Shown: positions 7,652 to 19,991, counted from the stretch's first letter. The stretch is DNA of 64,000 nt from Pseudomonas moorei (GCF_008801475.1 NZ_VZPP01000003.1:310001-374000), one strand, 5' to 3'. The notes: generated from the sequence alone by a model not told the origin. Program-made: numbers and translations.

Positions 7652-9733
7652 TCAAACCACCGCCAATTGCTCCGAACGATGGATCTCCACCATGAAACGC
7701 TCGGCGGGCAATGGATGCCCGAGCAAGTAACCCTGCAACGAGTAGCACCCGAGTTGGGTCAGGAAGTCCTGTTGCGACCCGGTTTCCACGCCTTCGGCGA
7801 CGATCCGCAAACCCAGTGCCTGGCCCAGGGCGACGATGGCGGAAACAATCGCGGCATCGTCGCTGTCGCGCTCCAGGTCACGCACAAACCCTCGGTCGAT
7901 TTTCAGTTCGTTGGCCGGCAGCCGCTTGAGATACATCAAACTGGAATAGCCGGTACCGAAATCATCGATGGACAGGTCAACGCCCATGTCCGACAGCGCC
8001 TGAAGTACCGTCATGCTCGCATCGGCATCGCTCATGGCGGTGGTTTCAGTGATTTCCAGGGTCAGGCTGTTGGCCGGCAGATGATGCGTGGCCAGCGCCT
8101 TGGCGACACTCTGTACCAGGCCGACATGGCAGAACTGCAAGGCGGAAAGATTCACCGCGATACGCCAGTCGGTGTAGCCAAGCACGTACCACTCGCGCAT
8201 CTGGCGGCAGGCTTCATTGAGCACCCAGTCACCAATCGGAATGATCAGCCCGGTCTTTTCCGCGAGATCGATGAACTTGTCCGGCAGCAACATGCCCTGC
8301 GTCGGATGCTCCCAGCGCAACAACGCCTCGGCACCGACCGGCCGGCCGTTACCGGCGTCGAACTTGGGCTGGTAGTGAAGGCTGAACTCGTTGTGGTCCA
8401 GGGCGTTGCGCAGGTCCTGCAGCAGTTGCAGCTGTTTTCGCGCGTTGCTGTTCATCGAGGCATCGAAGAAGCTGTAACCGTTTTTGCCGGCGCCCTTGGC
8501 GTGATACATCGCCGCATCGGCATTCATCAGCAATTCGTGGGCGCTCTGGCCATTGCCCGGATACAGCGCAATACCGACGCTGGCAGAGATCTGCAAGTCA
8601 TGTTCGGCGACCCGGAACGAACGGGCGATCAACCCGACCTGGCGCGCCGCGAGGCCCATGGCATCGTTTTGCTCACTCAACTGCACCAGCAACACGAACT
8701 CATCGCCGCCAATGCGCGCCAAGGTGTCCTGGCTGCGCAGGTCTTCGCGCAAACGCAGGCTGACCTCGCGCAACAGCAAGTCACCCATATGGTGACCGAA
8801 GGCGTCATTGACCGGCTTGAAGCCGTCCAGATCGATGAACATCAACGCAAAACACCCACCTTCGGCGTCCACCCTGGACATCGCCTGGTCGATGCGGTCG
8901 GCCAGCAACACCCGATTCGGCAAACCGGTCAGGGTGTCGTGCAGGGCCAGTTGGGTGAGTTCGCGGTTGGCTTCGGTCAGTGATTGGGCAAGGCTGGCGG
9001 TGCGGGCCTCCAGGCGCGCGTCGAGGATCGACGTCAACAAGGCGATGCTCAACACCGCCAGGGTGGTGATCAGCACGAGATTGTCCAGGCCTTTGCCATT
9101 CAGGCCATTGACCGCCGCGCCGCAAAAGCTGCCATCGGGAAAACGCGCAGCCGCCATGCCGGTGTAATGCATGCCGACAATGGCAATCCCCATGATGACT
9201 GCCGCACCGCCGCGGATCAGGCGCACATAAGGCGTGTGCTGACGCAAACGGAAGGCAATCCATAGCGCCGCCCCGGAGGCGCCTACCGCGATCAGCAGCG
9301 ACGCGCTGAACAGCGTCGGATCGTAATCGATACCCGGCTGCATGCGCATGGCCGCCATGCCGGTGTAATGCATGGCGCTGATCCCGGCGCCCATGGCCAG
9401 CGCGCCGACAGCCAATTGCCACGCCGGCAGTTGCGGCTGACTGACCAGCCACAGGGCAAAGCCGCAAGACAGGACGCCGATCAACAGCGACAGCAGTGTC
9501 AAGGTGATGTCATAGCCCAGATCGATGGGCAATTTGAACGCGAGCATGCCGATGAAATGCATCGACCATACGCCGATGCCCATGGCGAAAGCGCCACCCG
9601 CCGTCCATAAATGCACGGCCCGCCCCTTGGCCGTGGCAATGCGTCCAGTCAGGTCGAGAGCCGTGTATGAAGCGAGAATCGCCACACAGAGCGAAATGAT
9701 AACCAGGGTGGGGGAATAGCTACCGATGAGCAT
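7652..9733 (-). CDS. mucR: MHYT-GGDEF-EAL membrane c-di-GMP signalling protein, MucR-like
   Basis: A 693-residue inner-membrane protein. The first 240 residues are a seven-helix MHYT sensor domain with three repeats of the motif (SMHFIGM, AMHYTGM, GMHYTGM). MHYT units are proposed to bind copper and sense oxygen, NO or CO. The GGDEF domain has an intact RIGGDEF near residue 340, so cyclase activity is plausible. The EAL domain has EALLRWEHP near residue 467 and conserved downstream motifs (EITETTAM, DDFGTGYSSL, KIDRGFV), so phosphodiesterase activity is also plausible. The same architecture and length occur in P. aeruginosa MucR, linked to alginate and NO-induced dispersal. NbdA is an alternative but is longer. 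Confidence 0.85.
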   Translation of the reverse strand: MLIGSYSPTLVIISLCVAILASYTALDLTGRIATAKGRAVHLWTAGGAFAMGIGVWSMHFIGMLAFKLPIDLGYDITLTLLSLLIGVLSCGFALWLVSQPQLPAWQLAVGALAMGAGISAMHYTGMAAMRMQPGIDYDPTLFSASLLIAVGASGAALWIAFRLRQHTPYVRLIRGGAAVIMGIAIVGMHYTGMAAARFPDGSFCGAAVNGLNGKGLDNLVLITTLAVLSIALLTSILDARLEARTASLAQSLTEANRELTQLALHDTLTGLPNRVLLADRIDQAMSRVDAEGGCFALMFIDLDGFKPVNDAFGHHMGDLLLREVSLRLREDLRSQDTLARIGGDEFVLLVQLSEQNDAMGLAARQVGLIARSFRVAEHDLQISASVGIALYPGNGQSAHELLMNADAAMYHAKGAGKNGYSFFDASMNSNARKQLQLLQDLRNALDHNEFSLHYQPKFDAGNGRPVGAEALLRWEHPTQGMLLPDKFIDLAEKTGLIIPIGDWVLNEACRQMREWYVLGYTDWRIAVNLSALQFCHVGLVQSVAKALATHHLPANSLTLEITETTAMSDADASMTVLQALSDMGVDLSIDDFGTGYSSLMYLKRLPANELKIDRGFVRDLERDSDDAAIVSAIVALGQALGLRIVAEGVETGSQQDFLTQLGCYSLQGYLLGHPLPAERFMVEIHRSEQLAVV

Positions 9734-9987
9734 GAGACTTCTCGCGAGCGCCCCCCTGGATGACGATCATGCCTGGCGGGGCAAATCCGGCGATTGTACT
9801 GATTCCAAATGAGAACGCACTCACAAAATTAGCAAAAGGCCAGCAGTCCGATGAAACGCTTGTTTTAAGGTTTCACATTAACTGGACGAGTGGTTTTTAA
9901 CGATCAATGTGGGGGCGGAAATAACTGCCGTTTGGCATCGTAACAAGCGTAAGTTCGCCAATTTTGCAGGTGCTGGAAAGCCAGCGC
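9734..9987. other. Intergenic region between mucR-like gene and opmB
   Basis: A 254-base gap, upstream of the MHYT gene and downstream of opmB. It is AT-richer than its surroundings and must hold the promoter of the MHYT gene. I could not assign -35/-10 boxes. A small hairpin GCTGG-AAAG-CCAGC at 9972-9985 lies just after the opmB stop and resembles half of a REP unit; it has no T-run. Confidence 0.5.
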
Positions 9988-11469
9988 CTACAAATTGCCG
10001 CTGACCTGCAGTTGGCCATCCCACCCGCCACCCAATGCCGCAATCAACTGCACGCTGGCAATCAAGCGACTTTGCAGCAGGCTCAGGTTGCTGCGTTCAT
10101 TGTTCAGGGCAGCGGCCTGGGTCACTACCACATCGATGTAGGCGATCAGACCGGCCTTGTACTGGTTCTGGGTCAAGCGCAAAGACTCACGGGCCGCATC
10201 CAGTGCCTGCTGGCGTACGACCGCTTCGTCTTGCAGCACCTTGAGCTGAACCAGGTAATTTTCCACTTCACGGAAACCATCGAGCACGGTCTGGCGGTAT
10301 TTGGCCACGGTTTCATCGTAGGCCGCTTCGCTGCGGTCCACTTCCGCCGAACGTTGACCACCGTCGAACAAGGTCATGGCCAGTTGCGGCCCGACCGACC
10401 AGAAGCGGTTAGGCAAGCTGATCCAGTTGGCATACGTGCTGCTGCTGTAACCGCCATTCAGGCTCAGCGTCAGGTCCGGGTAATAGGCAGCCTTGGCTAC
10501 ACCGATGTTAGCGTTGGCGGCCATGACCGAACGTTCGGCGGAGGCAATGTCCGGGCGCCGTTCCAGCAGTTGCGAAGGCAGGCTCAGTGGCACTTGCGGC
10601 AATGCCGGGATGCTGTTGATTTCCGCCAGGTTGAACTCGGCGGGCGGCAAACCGATGAGTACGGCGATGGCGTTTTCGAACTGGGCGCGCTGCCAGATCA
10701 AATCGACCATATCCGCCTCGGTGCTCTTGAGTTGAGTCTGCGCCTGGGCCACCGCATCCTTGCCGGAGACCCCGGCGCGGTATTGGTTTTCGGTCATTTT
10801 CAACGAACGCTGATAGGCCTCGACCGTCGCCTCCAGCAGGCGTTTCTGCTCATCGATCACGCGCAATTGCAGGTAGTTCTGCACCAGTTCCGACTGCTGG
10901 CTCAGGCGCATCGCCGCCAGGTCGGCAAAACTGGCCTCGGCATTGGCGGTGTCGGCTTCCAGGCCGCGACGCAGTTTGCCCCAGACATCGGCCTCCCAAC
11001 TCACGCCGGCCTGGGCCGTATAGGTGTCACGAATGCCGCTGGAAGAACTGGTCAGGCTGGAATTGCTGCTGCCGGTGCCCTGGCTGGAGCGGTTCTTGCC
11101 GACGGTCAGGTCCACCGTCGGGAAAAACGCGCCTCGGGCGCTGCGCACAAGGGCCTGGGCCTGGCGATACTGGGCTTCGGACTGCGCCACGGTCTGGTTG
11201 GACGCATTGAGTTTCTCGACCAGACCATTGAGTTGCTGATCACCATACAACTCCCACCACGCGCCGCGGGCCAGGGAATCGCTCGGATTGGCCTGACGCC
11301 AGCCGGCCGCTTCCTTGTACTGCGCCGGCGTGGCGGTTTGCGGGCGCTGGTAATCGGGGCCGACGGCACAGGCACTGAGCATCACCACGCACAGCGACAG
11401 GCTCAACAAACGCGAGCCTCGAGCCGCGATCATCGGTGCAGCCAGGTTGTAAAGCGAACGGTCAGTCAT
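9988..11469 (-). CDS. opmB: Outer-membrane efflux lipoprotein, OpmB/OprM type
   Basis: A 493-residue outer-membrane factor of the NodT/OprM family, the channel for tripartite RND pumps. A lipoprotein signal ends in LSAC, with the lipidated Cys at about residue 34, followed by AVGPDYQRPQ, the standard start of the mature family. Two tandem OEP repeats with long coiled coils fill the rest. The start ATG at 11469 overlaps the muxC stop by four bases (ATGA), which indicates translational coupling. An upstream in-frame ATG inside muxC would displace the signal peptide. It is last in the muxA-muxB-muxC-opmB order. Confidence 0.92.
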   Translation of the reverse strand: MTDRSLYNLAAPMIAARGSRLLSLSLCVVMLSACAVGPDYQRPQTATPAQYKEAAGWRQANPSDSLARGAWWELYGDQQLNGLVEKLNASNQTVAQSEAQYRQAQALVRSARGAFFPTVDLTVGKNRSSQGTGSSNSSLTSSSSGIRDTYTAQAGVSWEADVWGKLRRGLEADTANAEASFADLAAMRLSQQSELVQNYLQLRVIDEQKRLLEATVEAYQRSLKMTENQYRAGVSGKDAVAQAQTQLKSTEADMVDLIWQRAQFENAIAVLIGLPPAEFNLAEINSIPALPQVPLSLPSQLLERRPDIASAERSVMAANANIGVAKAAYYPDLTLSLNGGYSSSTYANWISLPNRFWSVGPQLAMTLFDGGQRSAEVDRSEAAYDETVAKYRQTVLDGFREVENYLVQLKVLQDEAVVRQQALDAARESLRLTQNQYKAGLIAYIDVVVTQAAALNNERSNLSLLQSRLIASVQLIAALGGGWDGQLQVSGNL

Positions 11470-14400
11470 AGCGGAGTTTCCAGAGCAGCATCGGTACGCA
11501 CCCCACGCCAATGGTTGAAACGATGGCGCAGCTTGTCGAGATAGAGGTAAACCACCGGGGTTGTGTAAAGGGTCAACACTTGGCTGAAGATCAGCCCGCC
11601 GATAATGGTCAGGCCCAGTGGCTGGCGCATTTCCGCCCCTTCTGCACGGCTGAGCAACAATGGCAAGGCGCCGAGAATCGCCGCCAGGGTGGTCATAAGA
11701 ATCGGCCGCAAACGTTGCAAACAGGCGTTGCGGATCGACTCCAGCGGCGCCATGCCTTGCTGGCGTTCGAGTTGCAGGGCCAGGTCGATCATCAGGATGG
11801 CGTTTTTCTTGACCACGCCGATCAGCAGGAACAGGCCCAGCAACGAGATCAGGCTGAACTCCCCGCCCAAGGCATAGATGGACAGCAAGGCGCCGACACC
11901 GGCCGAGGGCAAGGTCGACAGAATGGTCAGCGGGTGGATGTAGCTTTCATACAGCACACCCAATACCAGGTACACCGCCACCAGCGCGCCAAGGATCATG
12001 AACGGCTGACTCTTCTGGGTGGCGGCAAAGGCATCGGCGGTGCCGGCCATTTTCACGATCACGTCTTCCGGCATGCCCAGCCTGGCAATCGCCCGCTCGA
12101 TAGCCGCCGTGCCCTGCTCCACCGTGACCCCTTCGGCCATGTCGAAGGAAATGCTTTCGGAAGCGAACTGGCCTTCGTGGCTGACCCGGTCATCTTCCAG
12201 GCTGTTTTCATAGTGAGCGATGGTCGACAGCGGAATCCGCTCACCCGCAGCGGTAATCACCTGAACCTGCTTGAGGGTGATCGGGTCCTGGGCGTATTTC
12301 GGGTTGACCTCCATCACCACCTGGTACTGGTTGAGGCTGTCGTAGATGGTGGAAATCTGCCGCTGACTGTAGGCGTTGTTCAGCACCGCCGTGACCATGT
12401 CCATGTCGACCCCGAGGCGCTTGGCCTGGTCGCGGTCGACAATCAAGGTCACCTGTTGGGCACCACGGCCTTCACGGGCGTCAATCGCGGTCAGCTCCGG
12501 CAAAGCCCTCAGCGCGGTGACGACTTTCGGGTACCACTCGCGCAACTCGCCAAGATCAGCGCTTTGCAAAATGTAGGAATACTGCGATGTGGTCTGTTCA
12601 CGGCCACCACCGAATTGCAGGTCCTGGTCGGCCATCAGCATCAGTTGCGCCCCGGCGACCTTGGGCATTTCCTTGCGTAGACGTTCGATGACCTTCTGCG
12701 CCGAGATATTGCGTTCCTTGATCGGTTTCAACCGCACCAGCATGAAGGTGTTATTGGTGCCGTTGGTGCCACCGATGAAACCGGCGACGCTTTCCACGGC
12801 TTCGTCCTTGAGCACGGCGCGGCGGAAGGTCTCCATTTTCGGCTGCATCACGCTGAACGACAGGCCGTCGTCGCCGCGCACAAAACCGATCAACTGGCCG
12901 GTGTCCTGTTGCGGCATAAAGGTTTTCGGCACGACCACGTACAGGGCAACGTTGACGCCAACGGTCACCAGCAGACTCAACAAGGTCAGCCGCCGATGGC
13001 GCAACACCCAGTCGAGGCTCGTCGCGTATTTAGCGACCAGCCATTCGTTGGCCTGGCGGCTCCAGCGTTGCAAGCGGTTTTCCTGGCCCGGCACATGGGG
13101 CTTGAGCCAACGCGCGCAAAGCATCGGCGTGAGTGTCAGCGAGACCACCAGCGACACCACGATCGACGCCGCCAGGGTGATCGAAAACTCACGAAACAGA
13201 CTTTCAATGATCCCGCCCATGAACAGGATCGACAGGAACACCGCCACCAGTGACACGTTCATTGACAGCAGCGTGAAGCCGACTTCCCGGGCGCCGAGGT
13301 AGGCCGCCTTCATTGGCCGTACACCTTCGTCGATGTGCCGGGAAATGTTCTCCAGCACGACGATGGCATCGTCCACCACCAGCCCGGTGGCCAGAATCAG
13401 CGCCATCAGCGACAGGTTGTTCAGCGAGAAGCCATAGAGGTACATCACCGCAAAGGTGCCGACCAGCGACACCGGCACCGCCAGGGTCGGAATCAGCGAC
13501 GCACGGAAGTTACCGAGAAACAGGAACACCACCAGAATCACCAGGGCCACGGCGATCAGCAGGGTCATCTCCGCTTCGTGCAGCGTGGCCTTGATCACCG
13601 GCGAGCGGTCCATGGCCAGGTTCAGTTTGACGCTGGCCGGCAGCACCGCCTGCAACGCCGGCAGCTGCGCCTTGATCTCGTTGACCGTCTCAATGATGTT
13701 GGCGCCGGCTTGCCGGTTGATGACCAGCAATACCGCCGAATCGTTGTTGAAGAATCCGCTGTTGTAACGGTCCTCGACGCCGTCGCTGACCTTGGCCACA
13801 TCCTTAAGGCGCAGGGCTGCACCGTCGGCGTAGTGAATGATCAGCGACTCATAGTCCTTGGCTTTTTCCAGTTGGTCGTTGGCCTGGACTTGCCACAAGC
13901 GCTGGCTGTCCTCCACCGAGCCCTTGGGCCGGCGCACGTTGGCATTGGCGATGGTGTTGCGCACATCGTCCAGCGCCACGCCGTACTGATTGAGCGCCTG
14001 GGGTTCGAGCTCGATGCGCACCGCCGGCAGCGAACTGCCACCGATCTGTACCTCACCGACACCCTGCACCTGGGACAGGCTCTGGGACAGGATGGTCGAC
14101 GCCAGGTCGTAGAGCTGGCCTTTTTCAAGTACGTCCGAGGTCAGCGACAGCACCATGATCGGCGCCTGGGACGGGTTGACCTTCTTGTACGTTGGCATGC
14201 TGCGCATGCCGCTGGGCAACAGGTTACGCGAGGCGTTGATCGCCGCCTGCACTTCCCGCGCCGCGCCGTTGATGTCGCGGTCGAGGTCGAATTGCAGGAT
14301 CACCCGGGTCGAGCCCTGGCTGGAGCGGCTGCTCATGGTATTGACCCCGGCGATGGCGCCGAAGGAACGCTCCAGCGGCGTGGCCACGGTGGACGCCATG

Positions 14401-14573
14401 ACCTCCGGGCTTGCGCCTGGCAGGCTGGCCTGCACCACGATCACCGGAAAGTCCATTTGGGGCAGCGGCGACACCGGCAACAGGCCGAAACTGACACCGC
14501 CCAGCAACATGATCGCCAGGCTCAGCAACATGGTCGCGACCGGGCGCCTGATGAAAGGACCGGAGAGGTTCAT
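11466..14573 (-). CDS. muxC: RND efflux permease MuxC/MdtC
   Basis: A 1035-residue HAE1-type RND transporter, the usual length, with twelve membrane helices and two large periplasmic loops. It begins [20 protein letters not shown]. It has [18 protein letters not shown] in helix 4, carrying the proton-relay Asp pair, and [13 protein letters not shown] after helix 7. Two adjacent, different RND subunits form heteromeric MdtBC/MuxBC pumps. In P. aeruginosa MuxABC-OpmB exports aztreonam, novobiocin and macrolides. Its start overlaps the muxB stop by four bases and its stop overlaps opmB. Confidence 0.92.
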   Translation of the reverse strand: MNLSGPFIRRPVATMLLSLAIMLLGGVSFGLLPVSPLPQMDFPVIVVQASLPGASPEVMASTVATPLERSFGAIAGVNTMSSRSSQGSTRVILQFDLDRDINGAAREVQAAINASRNLLPSGMRSMPTYKKVNPSQAPIMVLSLTSDVLEKGQLYDLASTILSQSLSQVQGVGEVQIGGSSLPAVRIELEPQALNQYGVALDDVRNTIANANVRRPKGSVEDSQRLWQVQANDQLEKAKDYESLIIHYADGAALRLKDVAKVSDGVEDRYNSGFFNNDSAVLLVINRQAGANIIETVNEIKAQLPALQAVLPASVKLNLAMDRSPVIKATLHEAEMTLLIAVALVILVVFLFLGNFRASLIPTLAVPVSLVGTFAVMYLYGFSLNNLSLMALILATGLVVDDAIVVLENISRHIDEGVRPMKAAYLGAREVGFTLLSMNVSLVAVFLSILFMGGIIESLFREFSITLAASIVVSLVVSLTLTPMLCARWLKPHVPGQENRLQRWSRQANEWLVAKYATSLDWVLRHRRLTLLSLLVTVGVNVALYVVVPKTFMPQQDTGQLIGFVRGDDGLSFSVMQPKMETFRRAVLKDEAVESVAGFIGGTNGTNNTFMLVRLKPIKERNISAQKVIERLRKEMPKVAGAQLMLMADQDLQFGGGREQTTSQYSYILQSADLGELREWYPKVVTALRALPELTAIDAREGRGAQQVTLIVDRDQAKRLGVDMDMVTAVLNNAYSQRQISTIYDSLNQYQVVMEVNPKYAQDPITLKQVQVITAAGERIPLSTIAHYENSLEDDRVSHEGQFASESISFDMAEGVTVEQGTAAIERAIARLGMPEDVIVKMAGTADAFAATQKSQPFMILGALVAVYLVLGVLYESYIHPLTILSTLPSAGVGALLSIYALGGEFSLISLLGLFLLIGVVKKNAILMIDLALQLERQQGMAPLESIRNACLQRLRPILMTTLAAILGALPLLLSRAEGAEMRQPLGLTIIGGLIFSQVLTLYTTPVVYLYLDKLRHRFNHWRGVRTDAALETPL

Positions 14574-17500
14574 GGCTGCTCTACCGCTTCCACCGGCTCA
14601 GGCTTGCGACCCCAGCGCCGACCGAGGCGATCGAAGTAGAGATAGATAACCGGCGTAGTGAACAGCGTCAGCACCTGACTGACCAACAAGCCGCCGACCA
14701 TCACCAGACCCAGCGGTTGACGCAATTCCGCCCCGGAACCGGTGGCCAACATCAGGGGCACCGCGCCAAACAGGGCCGCCAGGGTGGTCATCAGGATTGG
14801 CCGGAAACGCAGCAAGGCCGCCTGGTAGATGGCCGTTTCAGGGGCCATGCCCTGATTGCGCTCGGCGTCGAGGGCGAAGTCGATCATCATGATGGCGTTC
14901 TTCTTCACGATCCCGATCAACAGGATGATGCCGATGATCGCGATCATGCCCAGGTCATTGCCGCTGAGGATCAACGCCAGCAACGCACCGACTGCCGCCG
15001 AGGGCAGGGTCGAGAGAATGGTGATCGGGTGAATGTAGCTTTCGTACAGCACGCCCAACACGATGTACATGGTCACCACCGCCGCCAGGATCAGCAGCAG
15101 GGTACTCGACAGCGACGCCTGGAAAGCCTCGGCCGCGCCCTGGAACTGGGTCTGCACGCCAATCGGCATGCCGATGTCCTTCTGTACCTGTTCGATGATC
15201 TGCACCGCATGCCCCAGCGCCACGCCGGGCGCGAGGTTGAACGACATCATCACCGCCGGGAACTGGCCGATATGGGTGATCGCCAGTTGCGCCTGGCGCT
15301 CTTCGATGTGCGCCAGGCTGGACAGACGCACCTGACCGCCATCGGTGGTCTTGACGTGGATCTGCTCCAGCGCCTGCGGGCCGATCTTCTCCCCGGACTG
15401 TGATTGCAGCACCACGCGGTATTGGCTGGCCTGGGTGTAAATGGTGGAAATCTGCCGCTGGCCGAAGGCGTCATACAGCGCATCGGTGATGTTCGACACC
15501 GACACCCCGACCCGCGACGCGGCATCCCGGTCGATCACCAGATAGACCTGCAACCCCTTGTCCTGCAGGTCGCTGGCGACGTCGGTCAGTTCCGGCCGTT
15601 GCGCCAGGGCCTCGACCAGCCGCCCGCTCCACAGGCTGAGCAATTCGGAGTCCGGCGACGACATGCTGAACTGATATTGCGTACGGCTGACACGGTCCTC
15701 GATGGTCAAATCCTGCACCGGCTGCATGAACAGGCGAATGCCGACCAGTTTGTCCAGCTCCGGTTGCAACCGGGCAATCACTGCCGTAGCACTCAGGTCG
15801 CGCTCGCTGTGGGATTTGAGATTGATCAGCAACCGACCGCTGTTGAGCGTGGAGTTGTCGCCATCGACACCGATGTAGGACGACAGGCTTTCAACCGCCG
15901 GATCGGCCAGGATCACCTTGGCGAGTTCCTGCTGGCGTTCGCTCATCGCGGCGAAGGAAATCGACTGCGGCGCCTCGGAAATGCCCTGGATCACCCCGGT
16001 GTCCTGTACCGGGAAGAAGCCCTTGGGCACGGCGATGTACAGCAATACCGTCAGCGCCAGGGTGCCGATGGCCACCAACAGGGTCAGCGGTTGGTGCTTG
16101 AGCACCCACTGCAATTTGCGCCCGTAGGCCGTGATCATCCAATCGATGAACGCGCCACTGGCCCGATAGAAACGGCCTTGTTCTTCTTCCTTGGGTTCTC
16201 GCTTGAGCAGCCGCGCGCACATCATCGGCGTCAGGGTCAGGGACACCACCAGGGAGATCAGGATCGCCACCGACAGGGTGATGGCGAATTCGCGGAACAA
16301 CCGCCCCACCACGTCCGCCATGAACAGCAGCGGGATCAACACCGCGATCAGCGACAGGGTCAGGGAAATCAGGGTGAAGCCGATCTGCTTGGCGCCCTTG
16401 AGTGCCGCATTCAAAGGGCTGTCGCCCTCTTCGATGAATCGGGCAATGTTTTCCAGCATGACGATCGCGTCGTCCACCACGAAACCGGTGGCGATGGTCA
16501 GGGCCATCAAGGTGAGGTTGTTGACCGAGAAGCCCGCGAGGTACATCACGCCAAAGGTGCCGATCAGCGACAGCGGCACGGCCACCGACGGAATGATCGT
16601 GGCGCTTGCCCGACGCAGAAACAGGAACGTCACCATCACCACCAGCGCGATGGCGATCAGCAACTCGTGCTGCACGTCCTTGACCGAGGCGCGGATGGTC
16701 TGGGTGCGGTCAGTCAGCACCGTCACGTCGAGGCCGGCCGGCAGGTTGTCGGTGATGCTCGGCAGCAAGGCCTTGATCCGGTCGACCACCTCGATGACGT
16801 TGGCCCCGGGCTGGCGCTGGATATTCAGCAACACCGCCTGGTTTTCGTTGGCCCACGCCGCCAGACGCTCGTTCTCGGCGCCGTCGACGATTTCGGCCAC
16901 GTCCTTGAGACGCAACGGTGCGCCGTTGGCGTATGCCAGGATCAGGTTGGCGTAGTCCTTGGGCGACGTCAGTTGATCGTTTGCATCGAGCATCGAGACC
17001 CGCGTCGGGCCATCGAAGTTGCCCTTGGGCTGGTTGACGTTGGAGGCGCCAATCAGCGTGCGCACGTCCGACAGGTTCAGGCCGTTGGCCGCCAGGGCCT
17101 CGGGATTGACCTTGATCCGCACCGCCTGACGCTGACCACCGGCGATGCTGACCATGCCAACGCCGCTGATCTGGGCGATTTTCTGTGCCATGCGGGTGTC
17201 GACCAGGTCGTTGAGCTTGGGCAGCAGCATGGTCTTGGACGTGATGGCCAGGGTCAGCACCGGCGTATCGGCCGGGTTGACCTTGTTGTACACCGGCGGC
17301 GCCGGCAGGTCCTTGGGCAGCAGGTTGGTCGCGGCGTTGATCGCGGCTTGCACCTGCTGCTCGGCGACGTCCATGTTGATGTCGAGGCTGAAACGCAGGG
17401 TCAGCACCGAGGCGCCACCGGAGCTGGTGGACGCCATTTGCGTCAGGCCGGGCATCTGCCCGAACTGCCGTTCGAGCGGAGCGGTGACGGCGCTGGTCAT

Positions 17501-17674
17501 GACGTCCGGGCTGGCGCCGGGGTAAAGGGTCATGACGCGGATGGTCGGGTAATCGACCTGAGGCAACGCCGAGACCGGCAACAGCCGATAAGCGATCACG
17601 CCGGCCAGAACGATGGCCAGCATGCTCAGGGTGGTCGCTACCGGGCGAAGGATGAACAGCCGCGAGAGATTCAT
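14570..17674 (-). CDS. muxB: RND efflux permease MuxB/MdtB
   Basis: A 1034-residue RND transporter, paralogous to the following muxC. It begins [20 protein letters not shown] and keeps [18 protein letters not shown] in helix 4 and [13 protein letters not shown] in the periplasmic part. With MuxC it is expected to build the heterotrimeric inner-membrane pump. Position two of a four-gene operon with ATGA overlaps at both ends (17671-17674 and 14570-14573) supports tight stoichiometric expression. No frameshift or internal stop is seen. Confidence 0.92.
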   Translation of the reverse strand: MNLSRLFILRPVATTLSMLAIVLAGVIAYRLLPVSALPQVDYPTIRVMTLYPGASPDVMTSAVTAPLERQFGQMPGLTQMASTSSGGASVLTLRFSLDINMDVAEQQVQAAINAATNLLPKDLPAPPVYNKVNPADTPVLTLAITSKTMLLPKLNDLVDTRMAQKIAQISGVGMVSIAGGQRQAVRIKVNPEALAANGLNLSDVRTLIGASNVNQPKGNFDGPTRVSMLDANDQLTSPKDYANLILAYANGAPLRLKDVAEIVDGAENERLAAWANENQAVLLNIQRQPGANVIEVVDRIKALLPSITDNLPAGLDVTVLTDRTQTIRASVKDVQHELLIAIALVVMVTFLFLRRASATIIPSVAVPLSLIGTFGVMYLAGFSVNNLTLMALTIATGFVVDDAIVMLENIARFIEEGDSPLNAALKGAKQIGFTLISLTLSLIAVLIPLLFMADVVGRLFREFAITLSVAILISLVVSLTLTPMMCARLLKREPKEEEQGRFYRASGAFIDWMITAYGRKLQWVLKHQPLTLLVAIGTLALTVLLYIAVPKGFFPVQDTGVIQGISEAPQSISFAAMSERQQELAKVILADPAVESLSSYIGVDGDNSTLNSGRLLINLKSHSERDLSATAVIARLQPELDKLVGIRLFMQPVQDLTIEDRVSRTQYQFSMSSPDSELLSLWSGRLVEALAQRPELTDVASDLQDKGLQVYLVIDRDAASRVGVSVSNITDALYDAFGQRQISTIYTQASQYRVVLQSQSGEKIGPQALEQIHVKTTDGGQVRLSSLAHIEERQAQLAITHIGQFPAVMMSFNLAPGVALGHAVQIIEQVQKDIGMPIGVQTQFQGAAEAFQASLSSTLLLILAAVVTMYIVLGVLYESYIHPITILSTLPSAAVGALLALILSGNDLGMIAIIGIILLIGIVKKNAIMMIDFALDAERNQGMAPETAIYQAALLRFRPILMTTLAALFGAVPLMLATGSGAELRQPLGLVMVGGLLVSQVLTLFTTPVIYLYFDRLGRRWGRKPEPVEAVEQP

Positions 17675-18984
17675 GCGCCGCCCTTTTTCGCCTTGTCGGT
17701 GGTCTGTTCAGTCGTACTGGCCGCCGATTTGCCTTGCAGGTGGCCAGCCGGACTGGCCGGCACGTCCTCGGGGGTGTTGACCACTTCCACGTCGCTGCCG
17801 TCCTTGAGACGGTCGGTGCCCTCCAGCACCACGCGATCACCCGCGGAAAGGCCTTCGGTGACCACGGTGTTTTCACCGTCGCTGGCGCCGATTTTCAACT
17901 GGCGAATCTTGACCTTCTTGTCGCCGTCCAGGGCATAGACGAACGTGCCGTTTGTACCGAACTGGATGGCCGCAGAAGGTGCGAGCACCACGTCTTTGAG
18001 GGTGTCGGCCAACAGGCGCACATTGACGAACTGGTTGGGGAACAGCGACTGATCGCGGTTTTCGTAGCGCGCCTTGAATTTCAGGGTCCCGGTGGTGACG
18101 TTGATCTGGTTGTCCAGACTCTGCAACACGCCGGTGGCCTGCAGCTTGGTATCACCACGATCCCAGGCTTCGGCCGGCAGCCTCGCGCCACTGCGATAGC
18201 GGGCCAGCACGACGTCAAGGCTGCTTTCCGGCAGGGTGAAGGCTACGCTGATCGGTTGGATCTGGGTGATGACTGCCAGTGCCGTCGTATCGTTGGCCGC
18301 GACCAGGTTGCCGATGTCCAGTTGCCGCAAACCGATGCGTCCGGCGATCGGTGCACGGATCCGGGTGAATTCGAGATTGAGCTTGGCGTCGTTGACCGCC
18401 GCCTGATTGGTCTTGACCGTGCCTTGGAACTGTCCCACCAGTGCTTCGGCGGTGTCCAGGGTTTGCTTGGCGATGCTGTCTTCACGGTACAGGCCGCGAT
18501 AACGCTCGACGTCCACCTGGGCGTTTTTCAGCTGTGCCTGGTTCTGCAGCAAGGTGCCTTCGGCCTGAAGCAAGGCGTTCTGGTACGGACGTGGATCAAT
18601 CTCGGCCAGCAGATCGCCAGCTTTGACCATCTGCCCTTCTTCGAAGTAGATCTTGACCAGTTCACCGCCGACGCGGCTGCGCACGTTGATGGTATTCAGC
18701 GCCGTGACGGTGCCCAAAGCCTTGTAGTACAGCGGGAAGTCACCCTTGACCGCCGGCGCCACTCGCACCGGAACCGGCCCTGTCGCACCGCCGAAGCCGG
18801 GACGCATCGCGCCCGACCTGCCCGTGTGTCCGGCAACGGCTTTTTGCCCCGCAGCGTCTTTCGGCACCGCGCTGCCAGGCCAGAACTTCCAGCACAGACC
18901 AGCGATGACCAAGAGTACGAGCAGGCCAAACAGCCAGCGACGGGGACTACGGGGGGTGGAGGATTGCATTGAGTGATCAACCAT
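17671..18984 (-). CDS. muxA: RND periplasmic adaptor MuxA/MdtA
   Basis: A 437-residue membrane-fusion protein. An N-terminal anchor ([18 protein letters not shown]) precedes a Gly/Ala-rich linker. Then come the biotinyl-lipoyl half-motifs ([19 protein letters not shown] and [19 protein letters not shown]), an alpha-hairpin and beta-barrel domains. The C terminus is lysine-rich. The start is uncertain: ATG at 18984 is used here, ATG at 18969 would be five residues shorter, and a GTG at 19029 is longer; none has a strong ribosome site. It is the first gene of the operon, so the promoter lies in 18985-19120. No regulator gene is adjacent. Confidence 0.9.
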   Translation of the reverse strand: MVDHSMQSSTPRSPRRWLFGLLVLLVIAGLCWKFWPGSAVPKDAAGQKAVAGHTGRSGAMRPGFGGATGPVPVRVAPAVKGDFPLYYKALGTVTALNTINVRSRVGGELVKIYFEEGQMVKAGDLLAEIDPRPYQNALLQAEGTLLQNQAQLKNAQVDVERYRGLYREDSIAKQTLDTAEALVGQFQGTVKTNQAAVNDAKLNLEFTRIRAPIAGRIGLRQLDIGNLVAANDTTALAVITQIQPISVAFTLPESSLDVVLARYRSGARLPAEAWDRGDTKLQATGVLQSLDNQINVTTGTLKFKARYENRDQSLFPNQFVNVRLLADTLKDVVLAPSAAIQFGTNGTFVYALDGDKKVKIRQLKIGASDGENTVVTEGLSAGDRVVLEGTDRLKDGSDVEVVNTPEDVPASPAGHLQGKSAASTTEQTTDKAKKGGA

Positions 18985-19118
18985 TAGGCGCGTGGGCTTC
19001 TTTTTTACATGAGGCTGAACGATAAGCACTGGCGGGTATTAAGCAAAGCGCCTTTACCGGCAATTTACCTTCGGCTTACGTAACAGAAGACTTATCTAAG
19101 ACACTGAAGCACAAATGA

Positions 19119-19146
19119 AAACGGCCTGGGGAGGGCCAGGCCGTTA
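19119..19146 (-). terminator. Intrinsic terminator of tpx
   Basis: A perfect ten-base stem, AACGGCCTGG at 19120-19129 with CCAGGCCGTT at 19136-19145, and a six-base loop. Read on the minus strand it is followed by TTTTCATTTG. It lies 20 bases after the tpx stop, so it ends the tpx transcript before muxA. Confidence 0.85.
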
Positions 19147-19164
19147 AACTTTGTAAAGGTATGC

Positions 19165-19665
19165 TTATTTCAGTACAGCAAGTGCCGCTTCGTAGTTCGG
19201 TTCTTCAGCGATTTCCTTGACCAGTTCGCTGTGCAGCACGTTGTCGTTCTCGTCCAGTACCACCACGGCGCGGGCGGTCAGGCCTTTGAGCGGGCCGTCA
19301 GCGATGGCCACGCCGTAGTTCTGGATGAATTCGGCACCGCGCAGGGTCGACAGGTTCTGGACGTTTTCCAGACCTTCCGCGCCGCAGAAACGGGCCTGGG
19401 CGAACGGCAGGTCAGCGGAGATGCACAGCACCACGGTGTTGGCCACGTCGTTGGCCTGGGCGTTGAACTTGCGCACGGAGGTGGCGCAGGTCGGGGTGTC
19501 GACGCTTGGGAAGATGTTCAGCACTTTGCGCTTGCCGGCGAAGTCTTTCAGGGTGACGTCGGACAGATTGCCGGCAACCAGGGAAAAGGCTGGCGCCTTG
19601 GAACCGGCTTGAGGCAGTTGGCCGTTGACTTGAACCGGGTTGCCTTTAAGAGTGACTTGAGCCAT
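19165..19665 (-). CDS. tpx: Thiol peroxidase Tpx
   Basis: A 166-residue atypical 2-Cys peroxiredoxin of the Tpx class, full length. The peroxidatic Cys60 sits in [10 protein letters not shown] and the resolving Cys94 in ARFCGAEG, the spacing expected for an intramolecular disulfide reduced by thioredoxin. The enzyme reduces hydrogen peroxide and organic hydroperoxides; Tpx proteins are usually periplasmic or cytoplasmic, and no signal peptide is seen here. An AAGGA ribosome site precedes the ATG. It is monocistronic, bounded by its own terminator and a divergent neighbour. Confidence 0.96.
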   Translation of the reverse strand: MAQVTLKGNPVQVNGQLPQAGSKAPAFSLVAGNLSDVTLKDFAGKRKVLNIFPSVDTPTCATSVRKFNAQANDVANTVVLCISADLPFAQARFCGAEGLENVQNLSTLRGAEFIQNYGVAIADGPLKGLTARAVVVLDENDNVLHSELVKEIAEEPNYEAALAVLK

Positions 19666-19991
19666 GAACGGAGTCCTTCTGAACGTTTGTGGTAGAGAAT
19701 TTTGAAGAGGTCGAAGTTAACCACGAAATTGTCCGACGACCTACTCTGGATACAAATTGTGACCAGTCGTCGAGCAATCTGAAACCCGGTGTTTGCACAA
19801 TCACCACAAGACCCTGTGGAAGCCGGGCTTGTCCGACCCATTAGGCAATCGCCCTCCCCAGCCGCCTCCCGGCGCTCATCACGAAAGCCCCGCATCGACC
19901 TCGTTGGTGAATTTTTTTGCAACAGTGTCGATTAGGCCCTCCGCCGTACGACTATAAATTGAAGCACTCTAATCCAGCGGAGATTAAAACC
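19666..19991. other. Divergent promoter region, tpx / yciI-like gene
   Basis: A 326-base gap between two divergent genes that must contain both promoters. An inverted pair CGACGAC (about 19734-19740) and GTCGTCG (about 19765-19771) could be an operator. I could not match it to a known regulator and found no convincing ORF. Confidence 0.45.
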